From an uncultured Ferrovum sp. (GTDB lineage: Bacteria > Pseudomonadota > Gammaproteobacteria > Burkholderiales > Ferrovaceae), in assembly GCA_903893215.1 (NCBI GenBank), contig CAITLJ010000069.1, forward strand, positions 1-42,896: a DNA stretch of 42,896 nucleotides, read 5' to 3'. The notes under the pieces are model-generated. The model was given only the letters and a program-made list of their open reading frames with translations. It was not told the origin of the DNA and ran no database searches. The translations under genes were made by a program, and so were the position numbers. Numbering within the stretch: the first letter of the stretch is position 1; every line of letters starts with the position of its first letter. Positions 8,080 to 15,580 of the stretch are shown piece after piece.

Positions 8080-8343
8080 CTAGTCGTAGTCCGTCATTTC
8101 AACGTACCCGCAGATCGGGCACCGGTAAAGCTTTACCGTGAATTGTGCGTTAAGGAAGCGAGCCACAGTCTGCGTCGTAACGGTGCCGTTCGAGTCTATC
8201 ACTTGAACCTTTACCGCCGACAGAGCGGTGAAGCCCCATGCTCCGCGTTCTTCAGGACCATCCGGTACAGGCAACGGAACCAGCTCCAGGTGCTGGTACT
8301 CATGGTGCCGACATGTTCGATCTTTGATCAGTTCAAAAGCCAT
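8080..8343 (-). CDS. small phage-type protein with CPxC motif
   Basis: 87 residues, not recognised as a named family. The N-terminus has RTCRHHEYQHLEL and the C-terminus RCPICGYVEMTDYD. Together these could bind one zinc through Cys and His residues. The start overlaps the end of the upstream HTH gene by 11 bp, and its stop lies 1 bp before the XhlA-like gene, so it appears to be the middle cistron of a three-gene unit. Confidence 0.55.
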   Translation of the reverse strand: MAFELIKDRTCRHHEYQHLELVPLPVPDGPEERGAWGFTALSAVKVQVIDSNGTVTTQTVARFLNAQFTVKLYRCPICGYVEMTDYD

Positions 8344-8563
8344 GATTTGAGTCTACCGCCCCGCCGACTGATGAGCCAGCACGACGTGCCACCCACCCCT
8401 CAACATGCGCACGGTCCAGCCACAACCGGCCGCCCGCCACGGTGTATGCAACCCCCTGCTCGACCACCTGGCTGCGCACCTGGGCGGCAGATAATCCAAG
8501 CAGGCCGGCGGCGGCCTGCACGCTGATGTAGCGGGTTCCTTTGACTGTGCGGGTGGCCATCAT
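8333..8563 (-). CDS. small helix-turn-helix protein
   Basis: 76 residues. The segment YISVQAAAGLLGLSAAQVRSQVVEQ, followed by AYTVAGGRLWLDRAHVEGWVARRAG, has the pattern of MerR/excisionase-type DNA-binding helices (helix-turn-helix, then a wing and a W-containing helix). It may regulate the element or act as a recombination directionality factor, although it lies far from the integrase. Its 3' end overlaps the next gene. The first codon may be ATG at 8563 or at 8560. Confidence 0.6.
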   Translation of the reverse strand: MMATRTVKGTRYISVQAAAGLLGLSAAQVRSQVVEQGVAYTVAGGRLWLDRAHVEGWVARRAGSSVGGAVDSNHGF

Positions 8564-8952
8564 GCCTACACACTAACCCCCGTGCGTCGGCTGGGCTACC
8601 CCCAACCGGCGGATTCCGCCAGGCTGGCCATGCCGGTGACGCCGGTTCGCATAGCCCGGATCAATACGGCGTGACGTTGCCGGGGTGCGATTGATTTGCC
8701 TTGTGGCTACGACGACACGGCAAAAACTTGGTTGCTGACTGCTTTCAGGAAGGACGAGGGCACCGACACGAGGACAGGCGTTGCCGGTGCTGGCGTTGAG
8801 ACTCGCACAACGACCCTCGCAGATGTGAATGTAGACCGTAAGCTGGATGAATACAAGCAGCAGGCGTTCGGCACCTACTCTGCAGAAGGCCATGCCGGTG
8901 ACGCCTCCCCCGGCATGTATACCCACAGGTATAGATCCGGGTAACTCTCAGG
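8564..8952. other. gap with a repeat pair and a possible domain relic
   Basis: About 390 bp without a convincing minus-strand gene. An 18-bp direct repeat GGCCATGCCGGTGACGCC occurs at 8626-8643 and 8888-8905. Between the copies lies a plus-strand frame, described separately, that may be the remnant of a phage polyvalent-protein domain. Confidence 0.4.
8675..8944 (+). pseudogene. possible remnant of a phage PBECR-type/polyvalent protein C-terminus
   Basis: Open frame reading RCRGAIDLPCGYDDTAKTW then LLTAFRKDEGTDTRT. The phrase W-L-L-T-A-F-(x)-K followed by an acidic tail resembles the end of the Barnase/EndoU/RelE-like (PBECR) domains at the C-termini of large phage polyvalent or MuF-like proteins. 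The frame has an upstream stop at 8672 and no good start, lies opposite to all other element genes and is only about 90 residues long. If the resemblance is real, it is a leftover of a larger protein. The match is from memory of the motif only. Confidence 0.3.
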
Positions 8953-9126
8953 TCAGGTAAAGACCGAAGCCACGCGCTGCGCCTTCATCAATTCCGCATG
9001 ACGTTGCCGGGCATCGGCCACCGCCTGCTCGATCAGCGCGCCCCGCCGGGCAGGCGGCACCGTGTCGCTGTGCAGGATCACACCGATGCGCCGCTCAAGG
9101 TCGGCGGCGATGCCTTCATGAGTCAT
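8953..9126 (-). CDS. small conserved-looking phage protein, 57 residues
   Basis: Reads MTHEGIAADLERRIGVILHS to QRVASVFT. It is mostly helical and charged, with no recognised domain. The ATG at 9124-9126 overlaps the stop region of the HTH gene upstream (9116-9118), indicating translational coupling. Codon use matches the neighbours, which supports it as real despite its length. Confidence 0.5.
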   Translation of the reverse strand: MTHEGIAADLERRIGVILHSDTVPPARRGALIEQAVADARQRHAELMKAQRVASVFT

Positions 9127-9355
9127 CGCGCACCTCGGTGATCACTGCGGCAGTCGTCGCCCGGGCCAGGTAGCTGCAGACCTTCCAAACGTAGCCCTTG
9201 GTGCACTCGAATTTGCGCGCTATCTCGCCATACGACATGCCCGATTCGCGCAGTTGCCGCATGGCCTCGATCTCACTGTCCGAGAAAACCGCACGGCCGT
9301 GCGAGTCGCCCACCCGATCACCGCGCGCGTTGTACTTGACCAGGTACCGCCACAC
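9116..9355 (-). CDS. HTH protein resembling sigma region 4
   Basis: 79 residues. The segment FSDSEIEAMRQLRESGMSYGEIARKFECTKGYVWKVCSYLARA is a helix-turn-helix of the sigma-70 region 4/Hin-recombinase type (YGEIARKF, then GYVWKVC as recognition helix). Such small proteins near terminase genes often regulate late transcription or packaging. The gene is immediately downstream of a 141-residue gene of unknown function. Confidence 0.6.
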   Translation of the reverse strand: MWRYLVKYNARGDRVGDSHGRAVFSDSEIEAMRQLRESGMSYGEIARKFECTKGYVWKVCSYLARATTAAVITEVRDDS

Positions 9356-9781
9356 TCACAGCACCCCGCCGCCTGGGTGCCCACCGATCGCGGCCATCGC
9401 CGCCGCCCAGGTGTTACCTGGCAGGGCCTTTGTCGGCATGATGGTGGCGGCGTCGGCGCGCGCCGACTCCTGCCAGGGCATCAGCGGCTGCTCGAGGGCA
9501 CCACCGGCCGGGGTAGGGTCAGCCAGGGCCGCCAGCAATGCCTCATACCCGACCACCTGCAACAAGTTGGCCAGTGCAGCAACTGCATCCAGATCCGGGT
9601 GCATCAGCTTGGCGAGGCGATCGGCCACCGCGCAGCCTGGCGGAATGGCTGCCAGCACCTCGACGGCCGGGTACAGCTTCAGCATCTCGATCACAGCGGC
9701 GCCGGCCTCCATGCCCTGCATGGCGCGGGCGAAGTCGCGCGGGGTGCGAGTGCCGGCAGGGGTGTCGTGATCGTCGATCAT
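9356..9781 (-). CDS. unrecognised phage protein, 141 residues
   Basis: Not recognised. Ala-rich and mainly helical (DFARAMQGMEAGAAVIEMLKL, LMHPDLDAVAALANLLQVVGYEALL), ending in a Gly/Pro-rich tail. It overlaps the upstream 92-residue gene by 4 bp (ATGA), so the two are coupled downstream of the large terminase. Possibly a packaging or head-completion accessory by position alone. Confidence 0.5.
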   Translation of the reverse strand: MIDDHDTPAGTRTPRDFARAMQGMEAGAAVIEMLKLYPAVEVLAAIPPGCAVADRLAKLMHPDLDAVAALANLLQVVGYEALLAALADPTPAGGALEQPLMPWQESARADAATIMPTKALPGNTWAAAMAAIGGHPGGGVL

Positions 9782-10056
9782 GCGGCCACCCCCAGCGCAC
9801 CGGTGCGTCGGGCGATCCCTTCCAGCGAAGCCACGCGCTGCTGCAACTCGCCGTTCTGCCGGCGCACCTGGTCGACCTCGAGCATGAGGCTGCGCACCGC
9901 CTCACTCAGCGCCGCCGTTGGTCCGTCATCCTGCACAGTCTCGGCCGGCGCCTCGGTGGCGTACCGTGCGCGGGCATCTGCCTCGGTCATCAGGCCCTGA
10001 TCCACGAACACCCAGAAGCGTGCCGGCATTCCATCCATCATGATCTCAGTCATCAC
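9778..10056 (-). CDS. unrecognised coiled-coil protein, 92 residues
   Basis: The N-terminal half (MPARFWVFVDQGLMTEADARARYA) resembles short domains of other phage genes but is not named here. The C-terminal half has heptads (LSEAVRSLMLEVDQVRRQNGELQQRVASLEGIARR) typical of a coiled coil. It lies 6 bp after the large terminase stop and overlaps the next gene by ATGA, so it belongs to the packaging transcript. Confidence 0.5.
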   Translation of the reverse strand: MMTEIMMDGMPARFWVFVDQGLMTEADARARYATEAPAETVQDDGPTAALSEAVRSLMLEVDQVRRQNGELQQRVASLEGIARRTGALGVAA

Positions 10057-10062
10057 CTGTCC

Positions 10063-11631
10063 TCACTTGTTCATGTAAGCCAGTGGGTCGTAATCCCTGG
10101 CGGTTGCGCTGGCCTTGTTGCGGCCCGGCACGCGGCCGTACCGGCGCAGTAGCACGTCCTCGTCCCCTGCCAGCATCAAGGCGCCCTCGATCGCTTGCAG
10201 GTCTTCCTCGTCTGCCATAGCGGCCAAAATCAGCGCACTGGCTCGGTCAGGCGATCGGCCGATCCGCTTCACGATGTCATCGCGCGACTCGACCGCAACG
10301 GTGCTACTGGACAAATTCCAGCGCGGTGCGGTCAGGTCGGCCAGCAGTTGCGGGTCAGGTGGCAGGCACATGCCGACGTTGTTGGCAGGGTCCAGCAATT
10401 CGCGCAGGTTCCACCACAACTGACTGCGCAGGTTGCGGAAAGTCAGCCGGCCGGAGCGATCGGTGCGGGTCGCGCGCTCGGCCACGTTGATACCGTGCAC
10501 CGGCAGGTCGGCCTGGCGCAGGAAGTCGTATGGCGCACTGCCCACACCTATGACGTCCAAATAGATGGAGCAGCGGTTGCGCATTGCGGCCATCGTGAGC
10601 CCGGCCACGGCTGGCCCGTCAGGCGTCGACGCACCGGCGTGCGCGGCCATCTCGTCGTACCAGTGCCCGACATGCCGGCGTGCGATCACCGTCCAGTCCT
10701 TGCCGCCGCGTGCCACGTCGACGCCCAACGCCACCATACGCGGCAGCTTGGCCGGCTTCACCCAGCGCGCTTGTGCAGCTTCCACCCAGGCGGTCGGCAC
10801 CACCTGCCAGGGGTCATCCTCCATGCCAGCGGCAAAATCACCATGCAGCAACTGGCTGCGCAGTGGTTCCGGCAGCGCCTGCAGGGTGGCCATGTAGTTC
10901 GTGCCAGAAAGGTGCGGGTTGTCCGCCAGGCGGGCGGGCACGAACGTGCGGCTTGACGGCTGAACCAGTTCGTCACCGTGCAGGAACGGCTCGCCGTCCT
11001 CTACTTCGGTTTCCTGGCCATCGAGCACTGCAAACCATCGCAGTTCCCCAGGTGCGGCCGGGTTCGGGTGGGTTCGATCGAGCCAGGGAGCGAAATATTT
11101 CACCACCCAGCGGCCTTCCGCCGACGTGGGCGGGTTGAAGCACAGCAAGGTACGGCAACGCTGCAGCGGGTCAGTCGAGCGGACCCAGCCAGACAGGAAC
11201 CGGAAAGCAGCTTCTGCGACGTTCGCGGACTCGTCAACGATGAGCAGGTCCTTCGCTCGGCCTTGATAGCGGCGCTCGTCGCCGGGGTTGGGTACTGAAC
11301 CGAACTCGAGCGTTCGGTGCCCCATGCGCCAGATACCAGCGACCTGGTTAAGTCCATCCCGATGCCCGACTACCTCCACCACACGGTCGATCAGGGCGGT
11401 CAATTCGGTGCTGTACCTGCGTATGATCTGCACCCGCTGGTGCCGTGTAAGCGCCAGGCCAATGGCCAGATCCGTCTTGCCACCGCCCGCGGCGCCGCCA
11501 TACCCAACCACGTCGGCCAGGGACTCGTACGCCAGCGTCTGAGGGCCTGGCAGGGGTTGCCAAGCGGTTTGACCTACGGCACCCGCCTGGGCCTTTTCCA
11601 CTGCATCTAAGCGCCGCTCGATCGTGGCCAT
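10063..11631 (-). CDS. phage terminase large subunit
   Basis: 522 residues, the usual size. The ATPase domain has Walker A GGAAGGGKT at about residues 45-53, Walker B LLIVDE at 129-134 and a coupling motif CFNPP near 164-168. The nuclease domain begins with GVDVARGGKD at about 303-312, whose Asp would bind metal. The enzyme pumps DNA into procapsids and cuts it at the end of packaging. It directly follows the putative small subunit, sharing one base. All catalytic motifs are intact, so the gene looks functional. This matters because no portal or major capsid gene accompanies it. Satellites usually borrow the helper large subunit, so an own copy is unusual. Confidence 0.92.
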   Translation of the reverse strand: MATIERRLDAVEKAQAGAVGQTAWQPLPGPQTLAYESLADVVGYGGAAGGGKTDLAIGLALTRHQRVQIIRRYSTELTALIDRVVEVVGHRDGLNQVAGIWRMGHRTLEFGSVPNPGDERRYQGRAKDLLIVDESANVAEAAFRFLSGWVRSTDPLQRCRTLLCFNPPTSAEGRWVVKYFAPWLDRTHPNPAAPGELRWFAVLDGQETEVEDGEPFLHGDELVQPSSRTFVPARLADNPHLSGTNYMATLQALPEPLRSQLLHGDFAAGMEDDPWQVVPTAWVEAAQARWVKPAKLPRMVALGVDVARGGKDWTVIARRHVGHWYDEMAAHAGASTPDGPAVAGLTMAAMRNRCSIYLDVIGVGSAPYDFLRQADLPVHGINVAERATRTDRSGRLTFRNLRSQLWWNLRELLDPANNVGMCLPPDPQLLADLTAPRWNLSSSTVAVESRDDIVKRIGRSPDRASALILAAMADEEDLQAIEGALMLAGDEDVLLRRYGRVPGRNKASATARDYDPLAYMNK

Positions 11632-12161
11632 CAGATCATGTCCTCGAAGTCGATCACCGGGTCGGCCTCGACCACCGGCCGCGCTGCACCGCCGGCAGCT
11701 TCGAGCGCACGCAGGCGTGTTTCCATGTCGTCATGTGCCACCGCCTTGCGGTATATCTCGAGCAACTGCAGCACACGCTGGCCGGCGTCAGCGGACACCT
11801 CACCGGCGGCCACCGCCTCAATGACTGCCCGCGCCTTCCCTTCCAACGTCACGGCGTCAGCCAGGCCGGGGATTGCCACCATTTCCCCGGAATCCTTCGG
11901 CTTCGGTGCAAGCCTCGACAGTGCAACCTCGAGAGCGCGCACTGTGGACGTGTCGGCCATGTCGCCCTGCAGCGCAATGCCCAGCAAACGGTCGACCAGT
12001 TCAGGGCGATGCTGCTCGAGAGCCGCAGCGATCAACTCGCCACGCGTCGGATGGTGCCTTTTGCCGACCGCAGGATGGCCACGGAATGCCTGCTGACCTG
12101 GCAGGAAGTGGCCGCGTGAGTCCCGCAGGGCTGTGGGGATTGGCTTGTCCTGCTCGGCCAC
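11631..12161 (-). CDS. probable terminase small subunit (DUF5681-like)
   Basis: 176 residues. The N-terminus RDSRGHFLPGQQAFRGHPAVGK is a basic Gly-rich motif common to DUF5681-type proteins encoded just before large terminase. The rest is helical, ending with coiled-coil-like EMETRLRALEAA-type heptads (YRKAVAHDDMETRLRALEAAGG). Small terminases recognise the packaging site, so this protein would decide which DNA is packaged. Assignment rests on the N-terminal motif and on the one-base overlap with the large subunit gene. Confidence 0.6.
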   Translation of the reverse strand: MAEQDKPIPTALRDSRGHFLPGQQAFRGHPAVGKRHHPTRGELIAAALEQHRPELVDRLLGIALQGDMADTSTVRALEVALSRLAPKPKDSGEMVAIPGLADAVTLEGKARAVIEAVAAGEVSADAGQRVLQLLEIYRKAVAHDDMETRLRALEAAGGAARPVVEADPVIDFEDMI

Positions 12162-12689
12162 TTAGACCACCGCAGAGCCGGTGCTGTAGAACTTGGCGCC
12201 GTCCTGATACTCGGTGCCCAGATCCGCGAACACCGCGCCAGTGGTGGCGGTGCCAGTCACAACAGCGCGCATCGACAGATAGCGCTGGCCCAGCTTGCCA
12301 CCCAGGCGGGGAGATATTTCTGCAAGGAAACGCGCGCCGCTGGTCAGGCTGGCCACGGGAATGGCGCCCGTGCTGCCCACCACGTTGACGTTCACGCTCT
12401 GCGCAGTGTCGTCGTGCTGGATGGCTTGAAATTCCACGCTGGTGGCGCCGGCGACCGCTTGGGTCAGTTGCAGGCGCAAATAATTCCCGAAGCCCGCGCC
12501 TGCGTCCCGCACCTGGGCGCTGCCCAGCGGGGCGTATGCGCCCGTCGGCAGTGTCGCGCCGCTTGAGAGGTCAATCACGTTGGCTGAATTGATCGTGCCA
12601 CTGCCGATGATGCTTTGCCCGGCCAGGGTGTAGGCGCCAGCCGGGTATGTGATCGAGCCGGCGAGTGTCAGGGCGGAATCGTTGTACAT
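12162..12689 (-). CDS. Bbp16-like capsid cement protein (probable)
   Basis: 175 residues, rich in small and beta-forming residues: NVIDLSSGATLPTGAYAPLGSAQVR, LRLQLTQAVAGATSVEFQAIQHDD, IPVASLTSGARFLAEISPRLGGKLGQRYLSMRAVVTGTATTGAVFADLG. This pattern (N-terminal NVIDLG, a central 'QTDD'-like phrase, then 'RYLRLxxxVxGTATxGxVxA') is that of Bbp16-type cement proteins, which bind the outside of HK97-fold capsids at three-fold sites in Bordetella phage BPP-1. Its major capsid partner is not encoded in the element. It starts 11 bp after the 90-residue gene and lies 0 bp before the terminase small subunit. Confidence 0.55.
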   Translation of the reverse strand: MYNDSALTLAGSITYPAGAYTLAGQSIIGSGTINSANVIDLSSGATLPTGAYAPLGSAQVRDAGAGFGNYLRLQLTQAVAGATSVEFQAIQHDDTAQSVNVNVVGSTGAIPVASLTSGARFLAEISPRLGGKLGQRYLSMRAVVTGTATTGAVFADLGTEYQDGAKFYSTGSAVV

Positions 12690-12700
12690 GGTAGGGGTCC

Positions 12701-12973
12701 TCAGATCGTTGTGTGGTGCCGTGCGGAATCGCGTGGCGTGATTGGTGGCCGGTATTCGCAGATACCTAGCCGATTCTTGAGCGTCACCTGCAGGTGCTGC
12801 ATGGCGGCTTTGTAAAACTTGGGATTCGTCTCGGCTTCTGCGCTGCCCACTACCTCGAGCAACGCCGCAAAGCCAAGTTCATGGAGTTGCCGCCCTTCGT
12901 GGCGCCCGAAAGGCACGCGCGTGTAAAGGTACTGAACCTGTGGCAACTCGCGGAACCGGTCGGGAATGTGCAT
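12701..12973 (-). CDS. unrecognised phage protein, 90 residues
   Basis: Starts at the ATG overlapping the upstream stop as TGATG (12971-12975), giving MHIPDRFRELPQVQYLYTRV. An upstream extension of the same frame is Arg/Gly/Pro-rich and looks non-coding, so the short start is preferred. No family recognised. It contains an FGRHEGRQLHELGFAALLEVVG segment and a basic tail. It lies between a coiled-coil gene and the cement-like gene. Confidence 0.55.
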   Translation of the reverse strand: MHIPDRFRELPQVQYLYTRVPFGRHEGRQLHELGFAALLEVVGSAEAETNPKFYKAAMQHLQVTLKNRLGICEYRPPITPRDSARHHTTI

Positions 12974-13380
12974 CACAAGCCACCGATCGCTGCAGCGCGT
13001 CGGCGCAGCGCTTCCAATCCGGCCTGTGCCGTGGTCAGCTTTTCCTGGGCCTGGGCGGCCTGGCCTTCCAGGTGCGTGATCCTGGCGCGCAGGTCGTGTT
13101 CCGCAGACTGCAACTGCGCCATGCGGTCGTTGTGCTGGACCTCGAGCACGCGGATCTTCTCTGCCCACTGCGCGGCCACTGCGCTGCCTTCGTCGATACG
13201 CGACTGCACGCTGGCCTGCAGGGCTGCGTGGCGCTGTTCGGCTTCCGCAGTGGCCTGCTCGATGGACTGCCAGCGGCCAAGCACCTTGGCCATAGCTCCG
13301 GCGTGCTGGAACGCTACCGCGATACGTTGAAGGCCGGCCGCTGCGTCAACCAGGTCCTTGCTGGTCAGTTGATCGCTCAT
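12973..13380 (-). CDS. coiled-coil phage protein, 135 residues
   Basis: Long heptad region: QATAEAEQRHAALQASVQSRI, then WAEKIRVLEVQHNDRMAQL and SAEHDLRARITHLEGQAAQ. No catalytic motifs. Together with the scaffold-like gene upstream, which it overlaps by ATGA, it is a candidate assembly or size-determination protein by position and coiled-coil nature. This is an inference. Confidence 0.55.
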   Translation of the reverse strand: MSDQLTSKDLVDAAAGLQRIAVAFQHAGAMAKVLGRWQSIEQATAEAEQRHAALQASVQSRIDEGSAVAAQWAEKIRVLEVQHNDRMAQLQSAEHDLRARITHLEGQAAQAQEKLTTAQAGLEALRRRAAAIGGL

Positions 13381-14189
13381 ATCTCACCCCGCTGCCTGGC
13401 GGCCATTGCGAGGCGCGCGACGCGCATCACAACGGATGGCTTGTCGCCTAACTTGGTCATGATCTGCAACCGCCTTGGATCTGCGCGGGTCCATGCCTGA
13501 GCCACTTGCAGGGCGGCCTTTGCCGCATCCTCGCTGCCGTAGGCGCGGCGCAGTGCGGCCATGCTGTCGCGCTGATCGCGGGCGACGGCCTGGGGCGTGC
13601 GTTGCGGGCCTTCGGAATCAAGCTCACGCGCGGCTTGGATGAAGGTCTGCGCATCTGCCGGGCTGGCGCCGCAGTCGACCAGCACCTGGCGATAACCGGC
13701 GGCCAGTGCAGCCGCAACCTCGGGGCTACCGCGAGCGGCATCTTGGAACAGGTCGGCAGTCACCACGCTGGCCAGTGCCCGGTCGGCGGCCTGCAATGCC
13801 TCGGGGGCCTTCTCGGCGCGCAGGGCCTTGATCGTGTCAGGCGTGGACTGATCCCACGCCTGCGCCACAGCCTCGGCAGTTATTTGCTGCTGTGCGGGCT
13901 GCTGCTGCTGGGCGGCCTGTGCGGGCTTTGCAGGCTGCTGGGCGGGCTTTGCGGTCTGGGTGGGCTGGGCAGGCTTGCCGGGCTCAGGCAACGGCGGCAG
14001 GCCGGCCAGAGCGCGCTGTGCCGGGGTCATATCGCCGGCAGGGGCGAGGCTGCTGGTGGCGCTGTTGCCGTACAGGCGGCTCGCGGCATCGGCCGCCGGT
14101 GCGCTGGCAGGTGCTGCAGGTGCCGGTGCAGGTGCCGGTGCAGGCGCCGGACTATCGTTGCCGTACAGGATGGCGGCTGCATCGCTCAT
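13377..14189 (-). CDS. Ala/Pro-rich scaffold-like phage protein with LYGN repeats
   Basis: 270 residues. The N-terminus carries two copies of a short motif, DAAAILYGNDS (near residue 3) and DAASRLYGNSA (near residue 34), separated by an Ala-Pro repeat. A Gln/Pro/Ala linker (about 75-103) and a helical C-terminus ending LGDKPSVVMRVARLAMAAR follow. N-terminal 'xLYG' repeats plus a C-terminal 'LGxxPxVVxxxARL' helix occur in phage proteins encoded between portal and major capsid genes and resemble scaffolding proteins. Here neither neighbour is present. The low-complexity linker and helical ends fit a scaffold that could act on another phage's capsid. The scaffold role is an inference. Confidence 0.5.
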   Translation of the reverse strand: MSDAAAILYGNDSPAPAPAPAPAPAAPASAPAADAASRLYGNSATSSLAPAGDMTPAQRALAGLPPLPEPGKPAQPTQTAKPAQQPAKPAQAAQQQQPAQQQITAEAVAQAWDQSTPDTIKALRAEKAPEALQAADRALASVVTADLFQDAARGSPEVAAALAAGYRQVLVDCGASPADAQTFIQAARELDSEGPQRTPQAVARDQRDSMAALRRAYGSEDAAKAALQVAQAWTRADPRRLQIMTKLGDKPSVVMRVARLAMAARQRGEI

Positions 14190-14926
14190 GCGGGCACCTC
14201 GTTGGCAGCGGCTGGCGTGTCAGGCGGCAGGCCGAGTGCGTGCAGAATTTCGGCTCGGTGCATTGCGGACGCTTGTGCCAGGGTCATGGCGGCACCCAGG
14301 CGGGGCTCGACCTGCACCATGAGCCGGAGTGCATTCGAGTCCACCAGGTGCGTGATCGCTGCGATCACCTGAGCCCAGGCGGTTGCCGTGCTCGAGTGCA
14401 GGCCCGCGATCCGTGGCACGGCCGTGAGCATCATGTCCTGTGCACGCAAGTTGCCGTGCAGGGCATACAGGCTGTTCGCCGCCAAGGCGGCGGCGGCCTG
14501 GCTCAGTTCGGCACGGCGGCGCAGCATCGGAAGCACATCGCCCTGCAGGATCACATCAAGCTGCTCGTCGAGTGCGTGGATCGTGGCACTGTGCTGTGCC
14601 GCCAGTGCGCGGTCGTTCAGGCTCGCGGCGCGGGCCTGCTGCAGTTCCTCGCTGGCGACCTGTTCGCGCAACGCCAAAATGCGCCGGTCGAGGCGGTCGA
14701 CCAGTGCGACCAGTTCATGCAGGCGTTGCATGTGGGCCACGTATTGTTGATCGGCCACGTCCTCGGCCAGGTCAACCGACACTTCGAGCGCACGCAGCGC
14801 GGCCTCAGTTTTGCGGCGCTCGTCGGCTGCATCTGCAAGGCGTTTTTCAGCCAGGTGCAGGCGCTCAGCCGTAGTGACTGGCAGGGTGGGTGCATCGGGT
14901 ACAGCAGCAAGCTTCGGCTTCGGCAT
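14186..14926 (-). CDS. coiled-coil phage protein of unknown function
   Basis: 246 residues with the start at ATG 14926, chosen because GGAG lies 6 nt upstream and because this avoids overlap with the preceding gene. Possible longer starts are ATG at 14953 and GTG at 15049. Helical throughout, with heptads in ERLHLAEKRLADAADERRKT and YVAHMQRLHELVALVDRLDRR, then AQHSATIHALDEQLDVIL. No recognised family. It overlaps the scaffold-like gene by ATGA, so both are translated from one message. Confidence 0.55.
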   Translation of the reverse strand: MPKPKLAAVPDAPTLPVTTAERLHLAEKRLADAADERRKTEAALRALEVSVDLAEDVADQQYVAHMQRLHELVALVDRLDRRILALREQVASEELQQARAASLNDRALAAQHSATIHALDEQLDVILQGDVLPMLRRRAELSQAAAALAANSLYALHGNLRAQDMMLTAVPRIAGLHSSTATAWAQVIAAITHLVDSNALRLMVQVEPRLGAAMTLAQASAMHRAEILHALGLPPDTPAAANEVPA

Positions 14927-14979
14927 GATCGGCTCCGGGGTTGAAGCAATCATGCCGCTGGCCTGCGCCACCGCTGCAA

Positions 14980-15014
14980 CTGGTGGCACTTTTTGCCCTG
15001 CTGGTGGCACTTTT
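14980..15014 (+). repeat. 14-bp direct repeat pair
   Basis: CTGGTGGCACTTTT occurs at 14980-14993 and 15001-15014. It spans the 3' end of the 188-residue gene and the leader of the coiled-coil gene. It could be a regulatory site or a small duplication. Function unknown. Confidence 0.5.
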
Positions 15015-15579
15015 ACAGCCGGGTCGTGATCCGCGCGTGATCGGCGCACCGTGAATACTCAGCGCGGCCGCTTCTGGTCAGCTTGATCGCTGCGACCACC
15101 GGCGCCAGGCGCGCCATGAAGTCGGGCGCCATCCATCGCTCTGCCGGGCTGGCCATCCGCTTGCGGGTGTAGCTGACCGCGCCTTTCGGTTTCCGGCCGT
15201 GTAGCTGGTTGTGCAAGGTAGTGCGCTGCGAGGGCCTGTAGGCCGGAAGGAAGTCAACGATCCGGATGCCGGCCTCGGCCAGCGCCCCCTTGTCAATTTG
15301 CGAGGCAATGCCGTGCAAGATGCGCATGGGTGCCAGCCGTTTGTCGTCGGCCAGGCACAGGCTGAACCTGATCACGTCGCCCTGCACGCCATGCGCCAGC
15401 AGGTACGTCGGCACTGTCTCGCCATTGGCCACCGTCACGTCGGCGTAGAACTCGGCGCGCACCACCAGCGGCCGGCAGTGTTCCTGCTCAAGTTGCCGGC
15501 GCATCGCGCGCAGGGTGGCGGCTATGTCGAGGGGCAGGCTCTCCACCAGCAGGCGGTCGATCTGGTCGATGGTCAGCAT
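15013..15579 (-). CDS. unrecognised element protein, 188 residues
   Basis: No family recognised. An N-terminal helical region (DIAATLRAMRRQLEQEH) is followed by an alternating strand/helix part (LVVRAEFYADVTVANGETVPTYLLAHGVQGDVIRFSLCLADD) and a basic C-terminus (GRKPKGAVSYTRKRMASP). It starts 1 bp after the serine recombinase stop and is therefore probably co-transcribed with it. No nucleic-acid or catalytic motif is clear. Confidence 0.5.
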   Translation of the reverse strand: MLTIDQIDRLLVESLPLDIAATLRAMRRQLEQEHCRPLVVRAEFYADVTVANGETVPTYLLAHGVQGDVIRFSLCLADDKRLAPMRILHGIASQIDKGALAEAGIRIVDFLPAYRPSQRTTLHNQLHGRKPKGAVSYTRKRMASPAERWMAPDFMARLAPVVAAIKLTRSGRAEYSRCADHARITTRL

Positions 15580-15580
15580 G

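Noticed and set aside
8573-8926. Minus-strand frame of 117 codons in the element gap
   Set aside because: No start signal, composition unlike neighbours, and a better (though weak) domain match lies on the opposite strand.
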